Numbered from the stretch's first letter, positions 12,541 to 24,631 are shown. The stretch is DNA of 64,000 nucleotides from Henckelia pumila (GCF_033568475.1 NC_133123.1:136050242-136114241); one strand, 5' to 3'. Program-made: numbers and translations. Notes: generated by a model from the sequence alone, not told the origin.

Positions 12541-13085
12541 TGGGACTTTCAATCGACAGCAGCTCCACAGGCACACACAAAGTGTTCCTTCTTTGCAACT
12601 ACATCTTACTCGGCGCCGCCTCCAGCTGCATATTCCTCACCCTCTCGCTCCGCCTCATCCCGTCCCTCTACGGCTTCCTCCTCCTGCTCCTCCACGTAAT
12701 CACCATCGCCGGCGCAATGTCTGGCTGCGCCGCCGCCTCCAGGGGTGAATCCGGATCCGCCACCAAGTTCTACGGCGCACACATGGTGGCCACCGTGCTG
12801 ACCGCCATTTTCCAGGGGGCGGTGTCCGTGCTGATCTTTACTCGACCCGCTGATTTTCTTGGGAAGCTGAACTCGTACGTGAGGGAGGAAGATGGCGTGG
12901 TGATACTGAAGCTGGCGGGTGGGTTGTGTATCCTCATATTCTGCTTGGAGTGGTTGGTGCTAACTCTGGCATTCTTCTTGAATTATTATGCTCATGTGGA
13001 GTCGAACAATAGCTATCCTATGAGGAGTGGGAAGGTTCAGGATGATGAAGATTTGAAGACTCTTCCATGGCCTTCCAGGGTCTAA
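12541..13085 (+). CDS. Predicted four-transmembrane plant membrane protein
   Basis: An intronless gene of 181 aa with an in-frame ATG in a good context (TCAATCATGG). Hydrophobic segments lie at about residues 17-39, 42-63, 79-101 and 121-147, giving four predicted membrane spans. The tail is hydrophilic and ends in KTLPWPSRV. A GC-rich coding style (many NNC codons in the first half) sets it off from its surroundings. It resembles the small uncharacterised four-TM proteins conserved in land plants. I do not recognise a studied family member and assign no function. It converges on the desaturase gene, with 318 bp between the stops. Confidence 0.8.
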
Positions 13086-13403
13086 TCTAACTTGAGGATT
13101 TCATGTACTCAGCTGCTTGTTCTATATTTGTTTGATTCTTTGTTGATTTTGTGTTATTGTATGTTGAGAATTATCTAATATATTGATCAAATATTGTTTG
13201 AAACAAAGGTACATCTTAGTTATATTCCAGTTTTGTGGTTCATTAAATTATATTCAATAAATTGAGGTTGAATTCAACCGTAACTCGCTCCATACAACAA
13301 AGGAAACAAGAACTTGTCGAACAAATAAGGTAGAATACAGTCCCATTTAGCATATCTTGAAAAAACAGAGGAAAAAAAGTACTCCAGTCTATAAACGAAC
13401 TTT
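13086..13403. other. Convergent 3' flanks
   Basis: This 318-bp gap holds the 3' untranslated regions of the four-TM gene (+) and the desaturase gene (-). Nothing else is visible. Confidence 0.6.
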
Positions 13404-15863
13404 TCAAACCTTGATTTCTCGACCAAAAATCCAACTGAAGGGAACGGACGACGTCTGCTTCGCCCTCGCCGTGGCCCTTTCTTCCAACTTTCTAATCCTA
13501 GCAGGCAAGCCACAAACAAAATCCTGAGCTTTACGCCCCTCACCAGAAAGACCCATCAATTTCTCCACCTCCCACCTGCCTACCAAGAATTCCAAGATAT
13601 CAGCATAGTCTTTGGCTGTGTAAATTTCAAGCCTTTGGGCTACTGAGGAGAAACGCTCGAAAAGATTATCGTCCCGGCCATCATACATCAGGTGAGCAGG
13701 CATGGTGACTTTTTTCCTCATCATGTCAGCAAGACACAGTACTGTGCCATCTGGGTCGATCTCAAAGAGCTTTTCGATGATTCTGGTGTAGGCGGTCTCG
13801 TGACGTTTCTCGTCTGCGGCGATTGTGCCACATATCTGAGCCAGTTTCAAGTCCCCGTGTTCCTTGGCGAGCCTTGCAGTGTTACCATGAGAAATAAAAG
13901 TTGCTCTTTCTTGGAATGAAGTGTAGATGAATCCGAGGTACGGGTTGTTCTCCGTTTGAGGATCCTGCAAAATATATAACCGCATGAAGAGTAAAGAACT
14001 ATTTCAACTAAAGACTACCTAATTTTTTTCACAAACATATTCATCCATATTTGCAACATAAGATATTTTCACAAGATAAAGCATAGCAAGTGCCATGGAC
14101 TGATAAGATCTCACCATGCCCGAACCGATCAGGTACTGTGTGGTTCTCTCTATTTGCTTCATGTCAACGCGTCCCGTTAGATAAAGATATTTGTTGAGAA
14201 GGTCACCATGCCTATTCTCTTCAGCAGTCCATGCTCTAGTCCAAATAGCCCAAGGAGTGAGGCTTGCACCCGTCTCATCCCGAACTGCATCTAATGTGTT
14301 AATCATGGTCTGATAAGTCGGAAGCGCTTCCTCTGTAATCATATCACCAACCAACACGACAAAACAGTCATCGGGGATTTCTTTTGATCTTTGCCTCAGT
14401 TCCTTGACTTGGTCTTCAAAGCCTTCCGAAGCAGGGTCCGGTAGAAAGTCACTAGGCTGCCAAGACTTCTCGACGTGCTTCAGGAGCACCAAGAGGTCAC
14501 TTTCAGCCCAATCTTTAAGAGAATGGAAGATCTCACGCTTCTCCGGTGGCATGGAATGCGTAACCTGAACATGTACTTCTCGAGGTGGAGTGAAAGGCTT
14601 TTTGGCGTTTCTGGTCTCTCTGCATTCATCGAATCCAAAACTCTCAGACGTGCAACAGAACTATAATGAACAATGAACCGTAAGAAGATAGTATAATTGA
14701 TAATTCATCACTCACACTATGTGCCTCAAAGAAAACTTAAGAAAATAAAACCAGATTCCTTAGGTGCATGCATGGCATCTAATCCAATGTCTTGCAACAT
14801 GTCTTGTCCATGTAGTGCTCAGGTGAAGCTCTTCTACTAGCAAATTAAAAAGTTAAGGACCGTCGGGATTTCAAAGATTACAGTTCTTCAATCGTTAGGG
14901 TGTTATATTACCATGTCGATTAATGAATGAGATTTTATCAGGGATCCATCCCATTATTTGATGTTGGACAAAAGTTTGATCATCACCACAAATTTGGAGT
15001 TTGATAAACTGTTTCACAAATCATTGCCATTTTGTTTTTTTTTAAAAAAACTTTTCTTTGTTTCTTGTTCATCTAATAGGAAACTAGGGAGTTAAAATAA
15101 TATTGGCTGGAAAGCAGTATCACAAAAGTGTCCAAATCAAGAAAGAGCTGAACAAGTTATACCAACAAACTGCTCATGAATTTGCATGCAAAACAAAAGG
15201 TCAAGAATATTGTCACCAATATGCTATAGGCAAACAAGCTACCCACCCATTGACCATATCAGAAACCTGCATTATTATATCACAATCTCCACAAATTTAC
15301 TCCATAAACCAGTAATCTCTGTTAGATATGTAATACTTTTTCTGTATCCCAACGCAAGTTGAGAATAAATTAATAAGATTGGTATTTGATTTAATTAATT
15401 AGTAAACGTTTATGCGTTTTTAGCTAATTAGGTATAAACTTTATTAAGAGCTTAGATTACGTAACTAATTTTGATGTAATGATCTATTGTTTTAAGTATA
15501 TAAAAATATGTATCTGAAGTTACAAAATCAATGCATTTTCATTTGAAGAAAAATATAATAATGAGATCTCAATGAGAAATACAAGTCATGCATGCATGCG
15601 TCAGTTTCATGTAAATCATTTGCAGAAAATTATGTGACACACTTAATTATCAGCGCATATATATATATATATTCGGAAATCATCAATCATATCTCAATGA
15701 ATATAATGAATAATCTCAGCATTTCATTTTCTGACAGAGTACTAAAAAAAAAAAAAGGAACTTACAGAGAGGAAGAAGGAAGCGTTGAAGCCATGACAAT
15801 TTTGTGAGATCCATGAAACGAAGGCATGGTGCGTGGTGTGAAGCTGCTGAATTGAAGTGCCAT
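13404..15863 (-). CDS. Plastid stearoyl-ACP (acyl-ACP) desaturase
   Basis: A soluble di-iron plastid enzyme that puts a cis double bond (usually delta-9 in 18:0-ACP) into acyl-ACP using ferredoxin. Three exons join in frame: 15766-15863, 14115-14619 and 13404-13964, giving 387 aa. Exon 1 encodes a transit peptide starting [10 protein letters not shown] and including VMAST. The exon 2 acceptor was placed at TGCAG|AGAGACC because only it joins in phase to give [19 protein letters not shown]. Iron ligands are present: E129, EENRH (166-170), E220 and DEKRH (252-256). It ends [12 protein letters not shown] where the housekeeping enzymes usually end IFDRQVKL, and several otherwise conserved positions vary (AFADMM is CLADMM). 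It may thus be a paralogue of the DES1-6 type; delta-9 activity is likely but not certain. Confidence 0.92.
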
Positions 15864-15902
15864 TTTTCTTTAAGATGTTATAATAAATTAATTTGTGGTT
15901 TA

Positions 15903-15908
<6 letters not shown>

Positions 15909-15937
<29 letters not shown>
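15909..15937. repeat. (TA)n microsatellite upstream of the desaturase
   Basis: Alternating A and T lying 46 bp upstream of the desaturase ATG on its minus strand, in the leader or core promoter. Confidence 0.85.
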
Positions 15938-15939
<2 letters not shown>

Positions 15940-16982
15940 GGAATTAATAATACAATGAAATGAAACAGGTGAGTAAAGCTAGCAGAGAGGGACAAGTGAA
16001 CGGTGAAGAGATGCAGAAGCAGTGAAATAAGGGACACCTGCAGGTTTTTAATCAAAGCCATTAATGTTTTTTTGCAACTATATATAATATTCCTTTCTCG
16101 CTCGATGTTTTCTATGGGAAAATATATATATAGAATTTTTATTATTTGTTCGATCGTGCAATAATTATATTTAATTAATTTCATTTCCCTGGATTAATGA
16201 TCACTTTCTTTTTCCCGGATTTTTTATAATTAATTTAATTTACCTGTTTAGACAACAAACTAATTGTTATTTATATAGAAAAATGATATGTTACGAATTA
16301 ATTACATGCTGAATTTCTCTGACGATATTATCTGGATGAGACGATTTGTATATAAAGTTCAAAATTTAAAGATTAATTTTTATATTATTTGATATTTCGG
16401 ATGATTTTTGTGATTTGTATTTTAAATTATTTAGTATTAAAGTGGAATCAGGCCTAAAACTGTGTGTTTACATACATGCACTCTTCTGTTCTGCTTTGCA
16501 AAATCTTGTATTATTATGTTATTTGATACGGAATTGGTAACACGTACAACACTTTTGCTGAAGAATACGTTTTCAGCCTTGGTTGAATTAAAAAGCGAGA
16601 ATAATATGTTAATATGTATGTTTGGGGATTTTCAGATCTTGAAATATATATAAGACAATTTTTTTTTTTTTTTTTATGTTTTGAAAAATGCACATGGAAA
16701 TATGTAAATGTTTAATTTGTGGAAGGTAAAGAATACTCTTTTTGACTTAGTTACTTCTTGTTATTTTCAGTGATTAGACTACTAAGTTACCAAGTATATT
16801 ATATTCAATAAATAATGATGATTATTTAAAAAGCTAAATTAAGCCCGAACGAGCTAGGGAGCTGAAACTTTAGAATTAATATACATTTATTGGAGTAACA
16901 CACACAATCCTAACTACGTACGAGGCGAAGTTTAAATTTATTTTGTGTACGTCTTCAAAGTAATAATTAAAAATATATATAT
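15938..16982. other. Desaturase upstream region
   Basis: AT-rich DNA between the desaturase start and the copia element, presumably holding the desaturase promoter. I see no gene. A short (TA) tract ends at 16982, where the copia element inserted. Confidence 0.45.
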
Positions 16983-17256
16983 TGTTGTGAAAAAGTAAAA
17001 ATTTACGGTAAAAAGTAAAAACTCAAAAACTCAAAATTCTACACTTTATAAAATTTTTTCTCTCTTCACAATTGTGTTTTTCTACACAAATGGAGAGACC
17101 TATTTATAGATCTCAATTGGAGATTAGTCAAAAATTAATACATCATTAATTACATCATCACACACTAATTTTCAATATTTTACAACTCAATTTTCAACTT
17201 TCAACCTTCAACATTCAACAATAAATAATAATATATATTTATATATATTTTCAACA
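16983..17256 (-). repeat. 3' LTR of the first copia element
   Basis: Directly repeats 23044-23317 with a single difference. It begins TG and ends CA, and TATAT lies on its outer side. Confidence 0.92.
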
Positions 17257-17421
17257 CTCCCCCTTGTGATGATGATCATGATAGAATGACAGTCTCCATT
17301 ACGTGTTGTATACTGCCTCGTTAAAAACCTTACTAGGAAAAACCCATTGGGACAAAAACCATAGTAAGGAAAAAAGAGTGCAGCCACGTAAACTCCCCCT
17401 GATGTCAACATGAATGATTCT

Positions 17422-20400
17422 TCACATATTTCGTAGATTGCGCATCCCAATATTATAAATGTGTTTTCTGAATATCGCCGTGGGAAGTGCCTTTGTGAAG
17501 AGATCGGATGAGTTCTCACTTGATTGAATGTAACAAATATCAATATCTTTATTCTTCTCCAGCTCTTGAGTGTATGCAAAGAATTTAGGAGGAATATGTT
17601 TAGTTCTGTCACTTTTGATGTATCCTTCTTTCATTTGGGCAACACATGCGGCATTATCTTCATACAGTGTGATTGGATTCTTGTCCACTGATAATCCGCA
17701 AGAAGTTTGGATATGCCGAGTCATTGATTTAAGCCAGACACATTCACGGCTTGCTTCATGTAGTGCAATAATCTCGGCATGATTTGATGAAGTTGTAACA
17801 AGTGTTTGTTTCTGTGATCGCCAAGAGATTGCAGTGCCTCCACGAATAAATACATATCCGGTTTGGGAACGTGCCTTATGTGGATCAGATAAGTATCCAG
17901 CATCAGCATAACCAATTATTCTCTGATTTGTATCTTTTGGATACAAAAGTCCCAAATCCGTCGTTCCTCGTAAATAACGGAATATATGTTTAATTCCGTT
18001 CCAGTGCCTCTTCGTTGGACATGAACTGAATCTTGCCAATAAATTTACTGCAAAAGATATGTCTGGTCTAGTGCAATTTGCAAGATACATAAGGGCACCA
18101 ATGGCACTTAGATATGGTACTTCAGGACCAAGAACAACTTCATCTTCACATGGACGAAATGGATCCTTTTCTATATTCAATGATCTGACAACCATTGGAG
18201 TACTTAAAGGATTTGATTGATCCATATTAAAACGTTTAAGGACCTTCTCTGTATAATTAGACTGGTGAACAAAAATTCCACATTCTTTTTGTTCAATTTG
18301 TAAACCAAGACAATACTTGGTTTTTCCAAGGTCTTTCATTTCAAATTTTTCCTTCAAGTATAACATCACTTCTTGAATTTCTTTATTCGTTCCAATGATG
18401 TTTAAATCATCAACATATACAGCAATAATCACGCATCCCGATGTTGTTTTCTTGATGAAAACACAAGGGCATATTGGATCATTTACATATCCCTTTTTCA
18501 TCAAGTGTTCACTTAGCCGATTATACCACATTCGGCCGGATTGCTTTAACCCATACAATGATCTTTGTAATTTCACAGAATAAAATTCTGTGGGTTCTGA
18601 ACTTTGTGCTTCTAGCATCTTAAATCCTTCAGGGATTTTCATGTATATATCACTATCAAGTGATCCGTATAAATAAGCTGTAACAACATCCATTAGACGC
18701 ATGTCCAAGTTTTCAGACACTGCTAAACTGATCAAATACCGAAACGTAATTGCATCCATAACAGGAGAATATGTTTCTTCATAATCAATTCCAGGTCTTT
18801 GAGAAAAACCTTGTGCAACAAGTCGAGCTTTATATCTCACTATTTCATTTTTCTCATTTCTCTTTCGAATAAAAACCCATTTGTACCCAACAGGTTTAAC
18901 ACCTTTAGGTGTAAGGACTATAGGTCCAAAAACACTACGTTTATTTAGCGAATTTAATTCAACCTGGATGGCATCTTTCCATTTTGACCAATCCTTTCGA
19001 GTTTTGCATTCACCAAAAGATTTTGGTTCATTATCTTCATTTACGATGTCACATGCCATATTGTACGAAAATATCTCATCAATATCTTGTACATTCTTTC
19101 GGTTCCATATTTTTCCAGTATTAATATAATTGATAGAGATTTCATGATTCTCGTCAGTTTGTGGTTCTGACAAAATATTTTCATCATCGTGTGTTTCTTC
19201 TGGAACACCATTTTCTATTTTCTGATCATCATTTTTCTCTATGTATTTTCTTTTCCGAGGATTTTTATCCTTTGAACCGATTGGCCTTCCACGCTTCAGG
19301 CGTTTTATGACATCATGAATGTCTTCATTTTGTTTCTTTGGAATTTCAACTCGAGCAGGGGCATTTACAGCAGGTATATATGATTTTGTTACCCCTTTTG
19401 TGTCTGCAAATGCATCTGGCATTTGATTTGCTATTCTTTGCAAATGCACAATTTGCTGTACATCTTTATCACATTGTTTAGTTCTAGGATCCAAATGTAA
19501 TAATGATGGTACATACCATGTGATTTCTTTTTCGATGTGTTTCTTTTCTCCCCCTAACATTGGGAAGTTATTTTCATCAAAATGACAATCAGCAAACCGT
19601 GCTGTAAACACATCGCCTGTCTGAGCCTCAAGATATCTAATGATTGATGGACTATCATAGCCGATATAAATACCATTCTTTCTTTGAGGTCCCATTTTTG
19701 TTCTTTAAGGTGGTGCAATAGGCACATACACCATACATCCAAAAATTCTCAAATGAGAAATATCTGGTTCTTTGCCAAATACAAGCTGCAATGGGGAGTG
19801 TTTATGATATGCACTTGGCCTGATGCGAATCAATGCAGCAGCATGTAAAATTGCATGTCCCCATATAGAAATAGGGAGTTTCGTTCTCATAATCATTGGT
19901 CTAGCAATCAACTGCAGACGTTTAATCAATGATTCAGCTAATCCATTTTGTGTATGAACATGAGCTACAGGATGTTCAACAGTAATTCCCATCGACATAC
20001 AATAGTCGTTAAAAGTCTGGGAAGTAAATTCTCCAGCATTATCAAGTCTTATTTTCTTGATCGTATATTCGGGAAATTGATTCCGCAATTTTATTATTTG
20101 AGCCATCAATTTTGCAAATGCCACATTCCGAGTGGACAATAAACATACATGTGACCATCTGCTAGAGGCATCGATCAATACCATAAAGTATCGAAATGGT
20201 CCACATGGTGGATGAATTGGCCCACAAATATCACCTTGAATACGTTCAAGAAATATGGGTGATTCCTTTTGGATTTTAGCTGGTGATGGTCTTATAATAA
20301 GTTTCCCCAGAGAACATGCCTTACACTGAAACTTATTATTTTGAAAGATCTTCTGGTCTTTCAGTGGATGACCACTTGTATTTTCTATAATCCTTCGCAT

Positions 20401-20913
20401 CATTATTGAACCAGGATGTCCCAATCGATCATGCCAATTTGTTAGTATTGAAGAATTTCCAATAACCATATTTGATTCGATTGGACTTATATGTGTATAA
20501 TGCAATCCAGTAGGGAGCATTGATAATTTCTCAACTACATATTTCTTTCCTGATTTATATGTAGTAAGACACATATATTTCTCATTTCCTTCGGTTATTG
20601 TTTCCGTATCATAACCATGAGAATATATATCATTAAAACTCAACAAATTTCTTTGTGATCGTGGTGAATATAAAGCACTATTTATCAAAAATTTTGTACC
20701 ATTAGGTAACAAAAATTGTGCTTTGCCACATCCTTCAATCAAGTCTACAGGACCTGATATTGTATTCACCATTGTTTTTGTTGGTTTTAATTCCAAGAAA
20801 TATTTTTTATTTCTGAGGATAGTGTGCGTTGTACCACTATCTGGTATGCAAACTTCCAGTGCATTATTTCCATCTTTGATCATAGCATTTTCCATAATGA
20901 TCTTCAAAAACAA
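17422..20913 (-). mobile_element. pol region of the first copia element
   Basis: Encodes, in copia order on the minus strand, an aspartic protease segment (PDSGTTHT), the GAG-pre-integrase zinc region and integrase core, a reverse transcriptase with YVDDLNIIG and QSLYGLKQSG-like motifs, and a terminal RNase H. It is a fossil part and is not fully open. Confidence 0.85.
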
Positions 20914-21006
20914 TATGCAATAAAATGAATTAAAAAAGATACATGCAAATTATAATATGTTACAATTTAAAAATTACATTGTTACATTCTTTTCCCACCA
21001 GTACAT

Positions 21007-22068
21007 TTAATCAATATCTTTGAAATCATTCAAAAAGTAGGCAGCATCTAAATTCATTGAACCACTTGCATGGTCAATGTTTTCAGTAAAATTGGTCTCT
21101 TTTTCTTTCCCCTTTATTGAATCTTTATAGAGCTTACACAGATGCTCAGGGGCTCGACAAGTTCTTGACCAATGTCCTGGAGTGCCACATCTATAACAAA
21201 CACTCTCAGTTCTTTTTGGATGATTTTCATTTTCACCCGTATTATCATGCTGCCTCTTTTGTGGGTGGTTCGTGACGTTCCTTTGAGATGAGTTATTGAA
21301 ATAACTATCTCTTTTATTTTCAAATCCACGGCCTCGACCACGACCGCGATCATTTCTACGCCCACGTCCACGCCCACGTCCTCGTCCACGACCTCGACCA
21401 AAATCTTGTCTATATCTTTGATTTTGGTTTTCATTTTTACTTACGACATTTGCTTCAGGAAATGCCGTTGAACCAGTAGGTCTGGACTGATGATTTCTCA
21501 TGAGCAATTCATTATTCTTTTCCGCCACGAGTCAACATGCGATGAGTTCTGAGTATCTCGAAAATCCACGCACTCTATATTGCTGTTGTAGAGTTATATT
21601 TGATGCGTGGAATGTGGAAAATGTCTTTTCAAGCATTTCCATCTCAGTAATATTATGCCCACAAAATTTCAGCTGTGAGACAATTCGATACATCGCAGAA
21701 TTATAATCACTCACCTTTTTAAAATCTTGGAATCTTAAAGTATTCCATTCATCTCGTGCGGTCGGAAGTATAACTTCCCGTATATGCTCAAAACGTTTTT
21801 TTAACCCTTTCCACAAAATCATTGGGTCTTTTTCGGTCAAATATTCACATTTCAACCCCTCATCAAGATGTCTGCGTAAAAATATCATCGCTTTTGCTTT
21901 ATCTTGTGAGGATGATATGTTATTTTCTTTGATAGTTTCGTTAAGACCCAATGACTCGAGATGCATTTCTACATCGAGGGTACATGGCATATAATTCTTT
22001 CCGGTTATATCAAGTGCAATGAATTCGAGTTTCGCCAAGTTCGACATGGTGGTACTAGAAAGTAACAA
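21007..22068 (-). mobile_element. gag region of the first copia element
   Basis: Holds a UBN2-type copia Gag N-terminus and a downstream frame with RG/RGR repeats and a CCHC knuckle (CYRCGTPGHWSRTC). It is not continuous over its length. Confidence 0.8.
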
Positions 22069-22464
22069 TGCATTTTATTAGTTAATTTCCATAAATATGA
22101 CAATACAAAATAATGGAAGAACGTAAATTACAAGTGCGTATACAAATAGAGAAAAAATATGTGTTGGAAAATCGCTGGTGAGTAAAAGACTCGTGAGCAT
22201 GATGATCATAGTCGTTATGAAAAATATCCTTATAAATGTCATCATCTCCATCTTCGAAAAAACCGAGGATAAAATATTTTGAGAGAAAGAATGAATTTGG
22301 TGTGATTGAAAATGAGTTTGAGTGAACATATTTATAGGGCAAAAACTAGCCGTTTTGTTACCGTTTGTGACCGTTGGGGGTAAAGAAAAAATTGAGTATG
22401 TGTTGAATAAAAATTCGTGATAATCATGTAATGCATATAATGATAATCATAATTAAATAATTAT

Positions 22465-22790
22465 GTATATCATATCACATTATTATAAGGTCAGTGTCGT
22501 AGACAGCCTTTTATATAATGTTGTGAAATTATACCAATATAGTTAGTATAAAGTCAGGTATAGTATATCATATCACATTATTATAAGATCGGTGTCGTAG
22601 GCAACCTTTTATATAATAACATGAGATTATACAAATATGGTTAGTATATAAATACACAATAATATATATCATATCACGTTATTATAAGGTCAGTGTCATA
22701 GACAACCTTTTATATAATAACATGAAATTATATATTAATATAGTTAATATATATACATAATACATATATATCACGTTATTGTTTAAAAAC
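22465..22790. repeat. ~100-bp tandem repeats in the copia leader
   Basis: About three full units and a partial fourth start near 22465, 22562, 22663 and 22766. Each has TATCATATCAC(A/G)TTATTATAAG, then G(T/G)GTC(G/A)TAG(A/G)CA and CTTTTATATAAT. They sit in the untranslated leader between the 5' LTR and gag. Confidence 0.75.
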
Positions 22791-23043
22791 CTTAGAGGCT
22801 TTTATACTTGTCGTATCCCTTACCGGGAGTGTGGGATGTCGTCTTAACATCCTCCCAGGATTTATAACAAGTTTTGAAAAAAACTTATTTTTTCATAACA
22901 TGATATTATATATTAATATATACACAATAAAAATATATAAACAGTAAAATAAAAATTCTTACTTGTTGAATATTTTTGACTTCTTCTTGTATTTTGGAGC
23001 GTCGGAAAATATAGAGAACCTTCGAGCGATCGTGCTGATAACG

Positions 23044-23312
23044 TGTTGTGAAAAAGTAAAAATTTACGGTAAAAAGTAAAAACTCAAAAACTCAAAATTC
23101 TACACTTTATAAAATTTTTTCTCTCTTCACAATTGTATTTTTCTACACAAATGGAGAGACCTATTTATAGATCTCAATTGGAGATTAGTCAAAAATTAAT
23201 ACATCATTAATTACATCATCACACACTAATTTTCAATATTTTACAACTCAATTTTCAACTTTCAACCTTCAACATTCAACAATAAATAATAATATATATT
23301 TATATATATTTT

Positions 23313-23317
<5 letters not shown>
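23044..23317 (-). repeat. 5' LTR of the first copia element
   Basis: Matches the other LTR at 273 of 274 positions. The adjacent interior bases on the minus strand (CGTTATCAGCACG) resemble a copia primer-binding site. Its outer edge abuts a (TA)n tract that runs up to the stop codon of the FT-like gene. Confidence 0.9.

Positions 23318-23363
<46 letters not shown>
23318..23363. repeat. (TA)n microsatellite, copia target
   Basis: A 46-bp alternating A/T tract directly after the FT-like stop codon (minus strand). The copia insertion used TATAT from it as target duplication. Confidence 0.9.
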
Positions 23364-23367
<4 letters not shown>

Positions 23368-24631
23368 GACATCCTCCTGCCTCCGGTGCCGGTGTCCCTT
23401 TGGCAATTAAAATAGACAGCAGCAACCGGCGAACCGAGATTGTAGAGCTCCGCAAAATCCCTAGTGCTGAAGTTTTGGCGCCACCCCGGAGCATACACGG
23501 TTTGCCGCCCAAGCTGGCTGAACAGCACGAATATGAACCGATGTATCCCCATCGAAGGACTAGGATTCTCGTAACATACAATCTCTCGACCTACATACAT
23601 ACATTTTTATCAATATATATAATATAATAATTATAATTAATAATTAAATTTGGTTATCATATATATTAATATACCATCAGTTTTTAGTTTAATTTACACC
23701 ACACGAATGACACTTCTACTTCTTCATATTTCCAACATTTTTCAGTCGTACTAATTAATTGCTTGCACTCCTCAAACAGCGTGTGGCTGGAGGATTGCAT
23801 CTTTAAGTGAAAAGCAAATCTCATCAAAAATCATTTTTTTTTATTTTGAATTTTGATCCATTGAGTTAGCGGATTTTAGTTTTGGTACATTTATAACTTT
23901 TTGCTTTTTTGGGGCCTTCCGGTCCTATTTCACTGTAGTGTCTACGTGAGATCAGAAAATGCTGACGTTTCACTACGTGTCTTATATCACGTCAACGTGA
24001 ATTGAATCAAAATAGAAGTGACCATCGCACCAAAACCCATAATTATAAAAGTCCGTGAGACAAAAAAAAATAAAAATAAAATTTACGTGCTTTGTTTTGA
24101 CGTTCTGATTTTACACAAATAAAAGAGAAAATTAAAAGAAATGGTTGTGTAGTTGGACAACAACAATCATTACATAAATAGAATGAAAGACTCACCAAAA
24201 GTTGTACCCGTGGTTGCTGGAATATCAGTCACCAGCCTACAATAATAACATATAACAAGTCATAATTAATGCATGTATGTAATAATATAATTAAGCTAGG
24301 TAGGAACCAATTAAGAGAAGAAGAAAAAGAAGAGAAGAAGCTATGAGGAATTGAGTGGGGTGGCTCAGTACCAGTGCAAGTACTCCCTAAGGTTGGGGTC
24401 ACTGGGGCTGGGAGCGTCAGGGTCCACCATAACCAGAGTGTAGAAGGTGCGGAGATCGTCGCCGCCAATCTCGACCCTCGGCTGGTTGGCCACTTGACCT
24501 ATCCTCAAGTCATACCCGTTGCTCAATTCTTTGTTGTTGTATGTCACCCTTAGCCCGATGGTTCGCGTAAAAGGATCCAGTACATCTCCTACCACTCGAC
24601 CTACCACCAGTGGATCTCTTCCCCGAGACAT
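23364..24631 (-). CDS. FT: FT-like florigen-family (PEBP) protein, complete copy
   Basis: FT-clade PEBP proteins move from leaf to meristem and act with 14-3-3 and FD to trigger flowering. Three exons: 24372-24631, 24196-24236 (41 nt) and 23364-23590, giving 175 aa, the usual FT length. The first exon fuses what are normally FT exons 1 and 2 ([16 protein letters not shown] is continuous). FT-type residues are kept: Y84 in LREYLHW, Q139 in YAPGWRQNF (segment B), and R61 and R129 of the 14-3-3 contact surface. Departures are LFSQLG for the usual LFRQLG (S125) and PSPSMGIHR for P-P-TAGIHR. The exon 1/2 donor is weak-looking (CACTG|GTACTG) where sister cassettes have GTGAGC. The orthologue of FT rather than TFL1 is supported; activator versus altered function is not decided. 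Confidence 0.88.

Larger units (their letters stand above)
16983..23317 (-). mobile_element. Ty1/copia LTR retrotransposon, complete with LTRs
   Basis: A 6335-bp element with two 274-bp LTRs (TGTTGTG...TTCAACA) and a 5-bp target duplication TATAT, inserted in a (TA)n tract. Orientation is minus: gag-like frames are near 21007-22068 (RNA-binding zinc knuckle CYRCGTPGHWSRTC and an Arg/Gly-rich stretch) and pol is at about 17422-20913 in copia order: protease, integrase (HDRLGHPG), reverse transcriptase (YVDDLNIIG) and RNase H. A purine tract AAGGGGGAG precedes the 3' LTR. The LTRs differ at one site in 274, so the insertion is young, probably well under a million years. The coding region is spread over several frames with about three breaks, so this copy looks mildly broken. 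Confidence 0.92.

Noticed and set aside
12379-12699. 106-aa frame overlapping the four-TM gene start
   Set aside because: Out of frame with the four-TM gene and Ser/Pro-rich from GC-rich codons; the 12541 frame has membrane character and a better start.
13692-13919. 75-aa plus-strand frame
   Set aside because: Antisense shadow of desaturase exon 3.
14620-14660. Desaturase exon 2 starting at TATAG|TTCTGTTGC
   Set aside because: That acceptor does not keep phase with the exon 1 donor; TGCAG|AGAGACC does and gives family-typical length.
15103-15315. 70-aa frame inside desaturase intron 1
   Set aside because: No family resemblance, ordinary intron composition.
22078-22342. Overlapping frames of 83 and 86 aa next to gag
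   Set aside because: They lie in the copia leader and show no domain.
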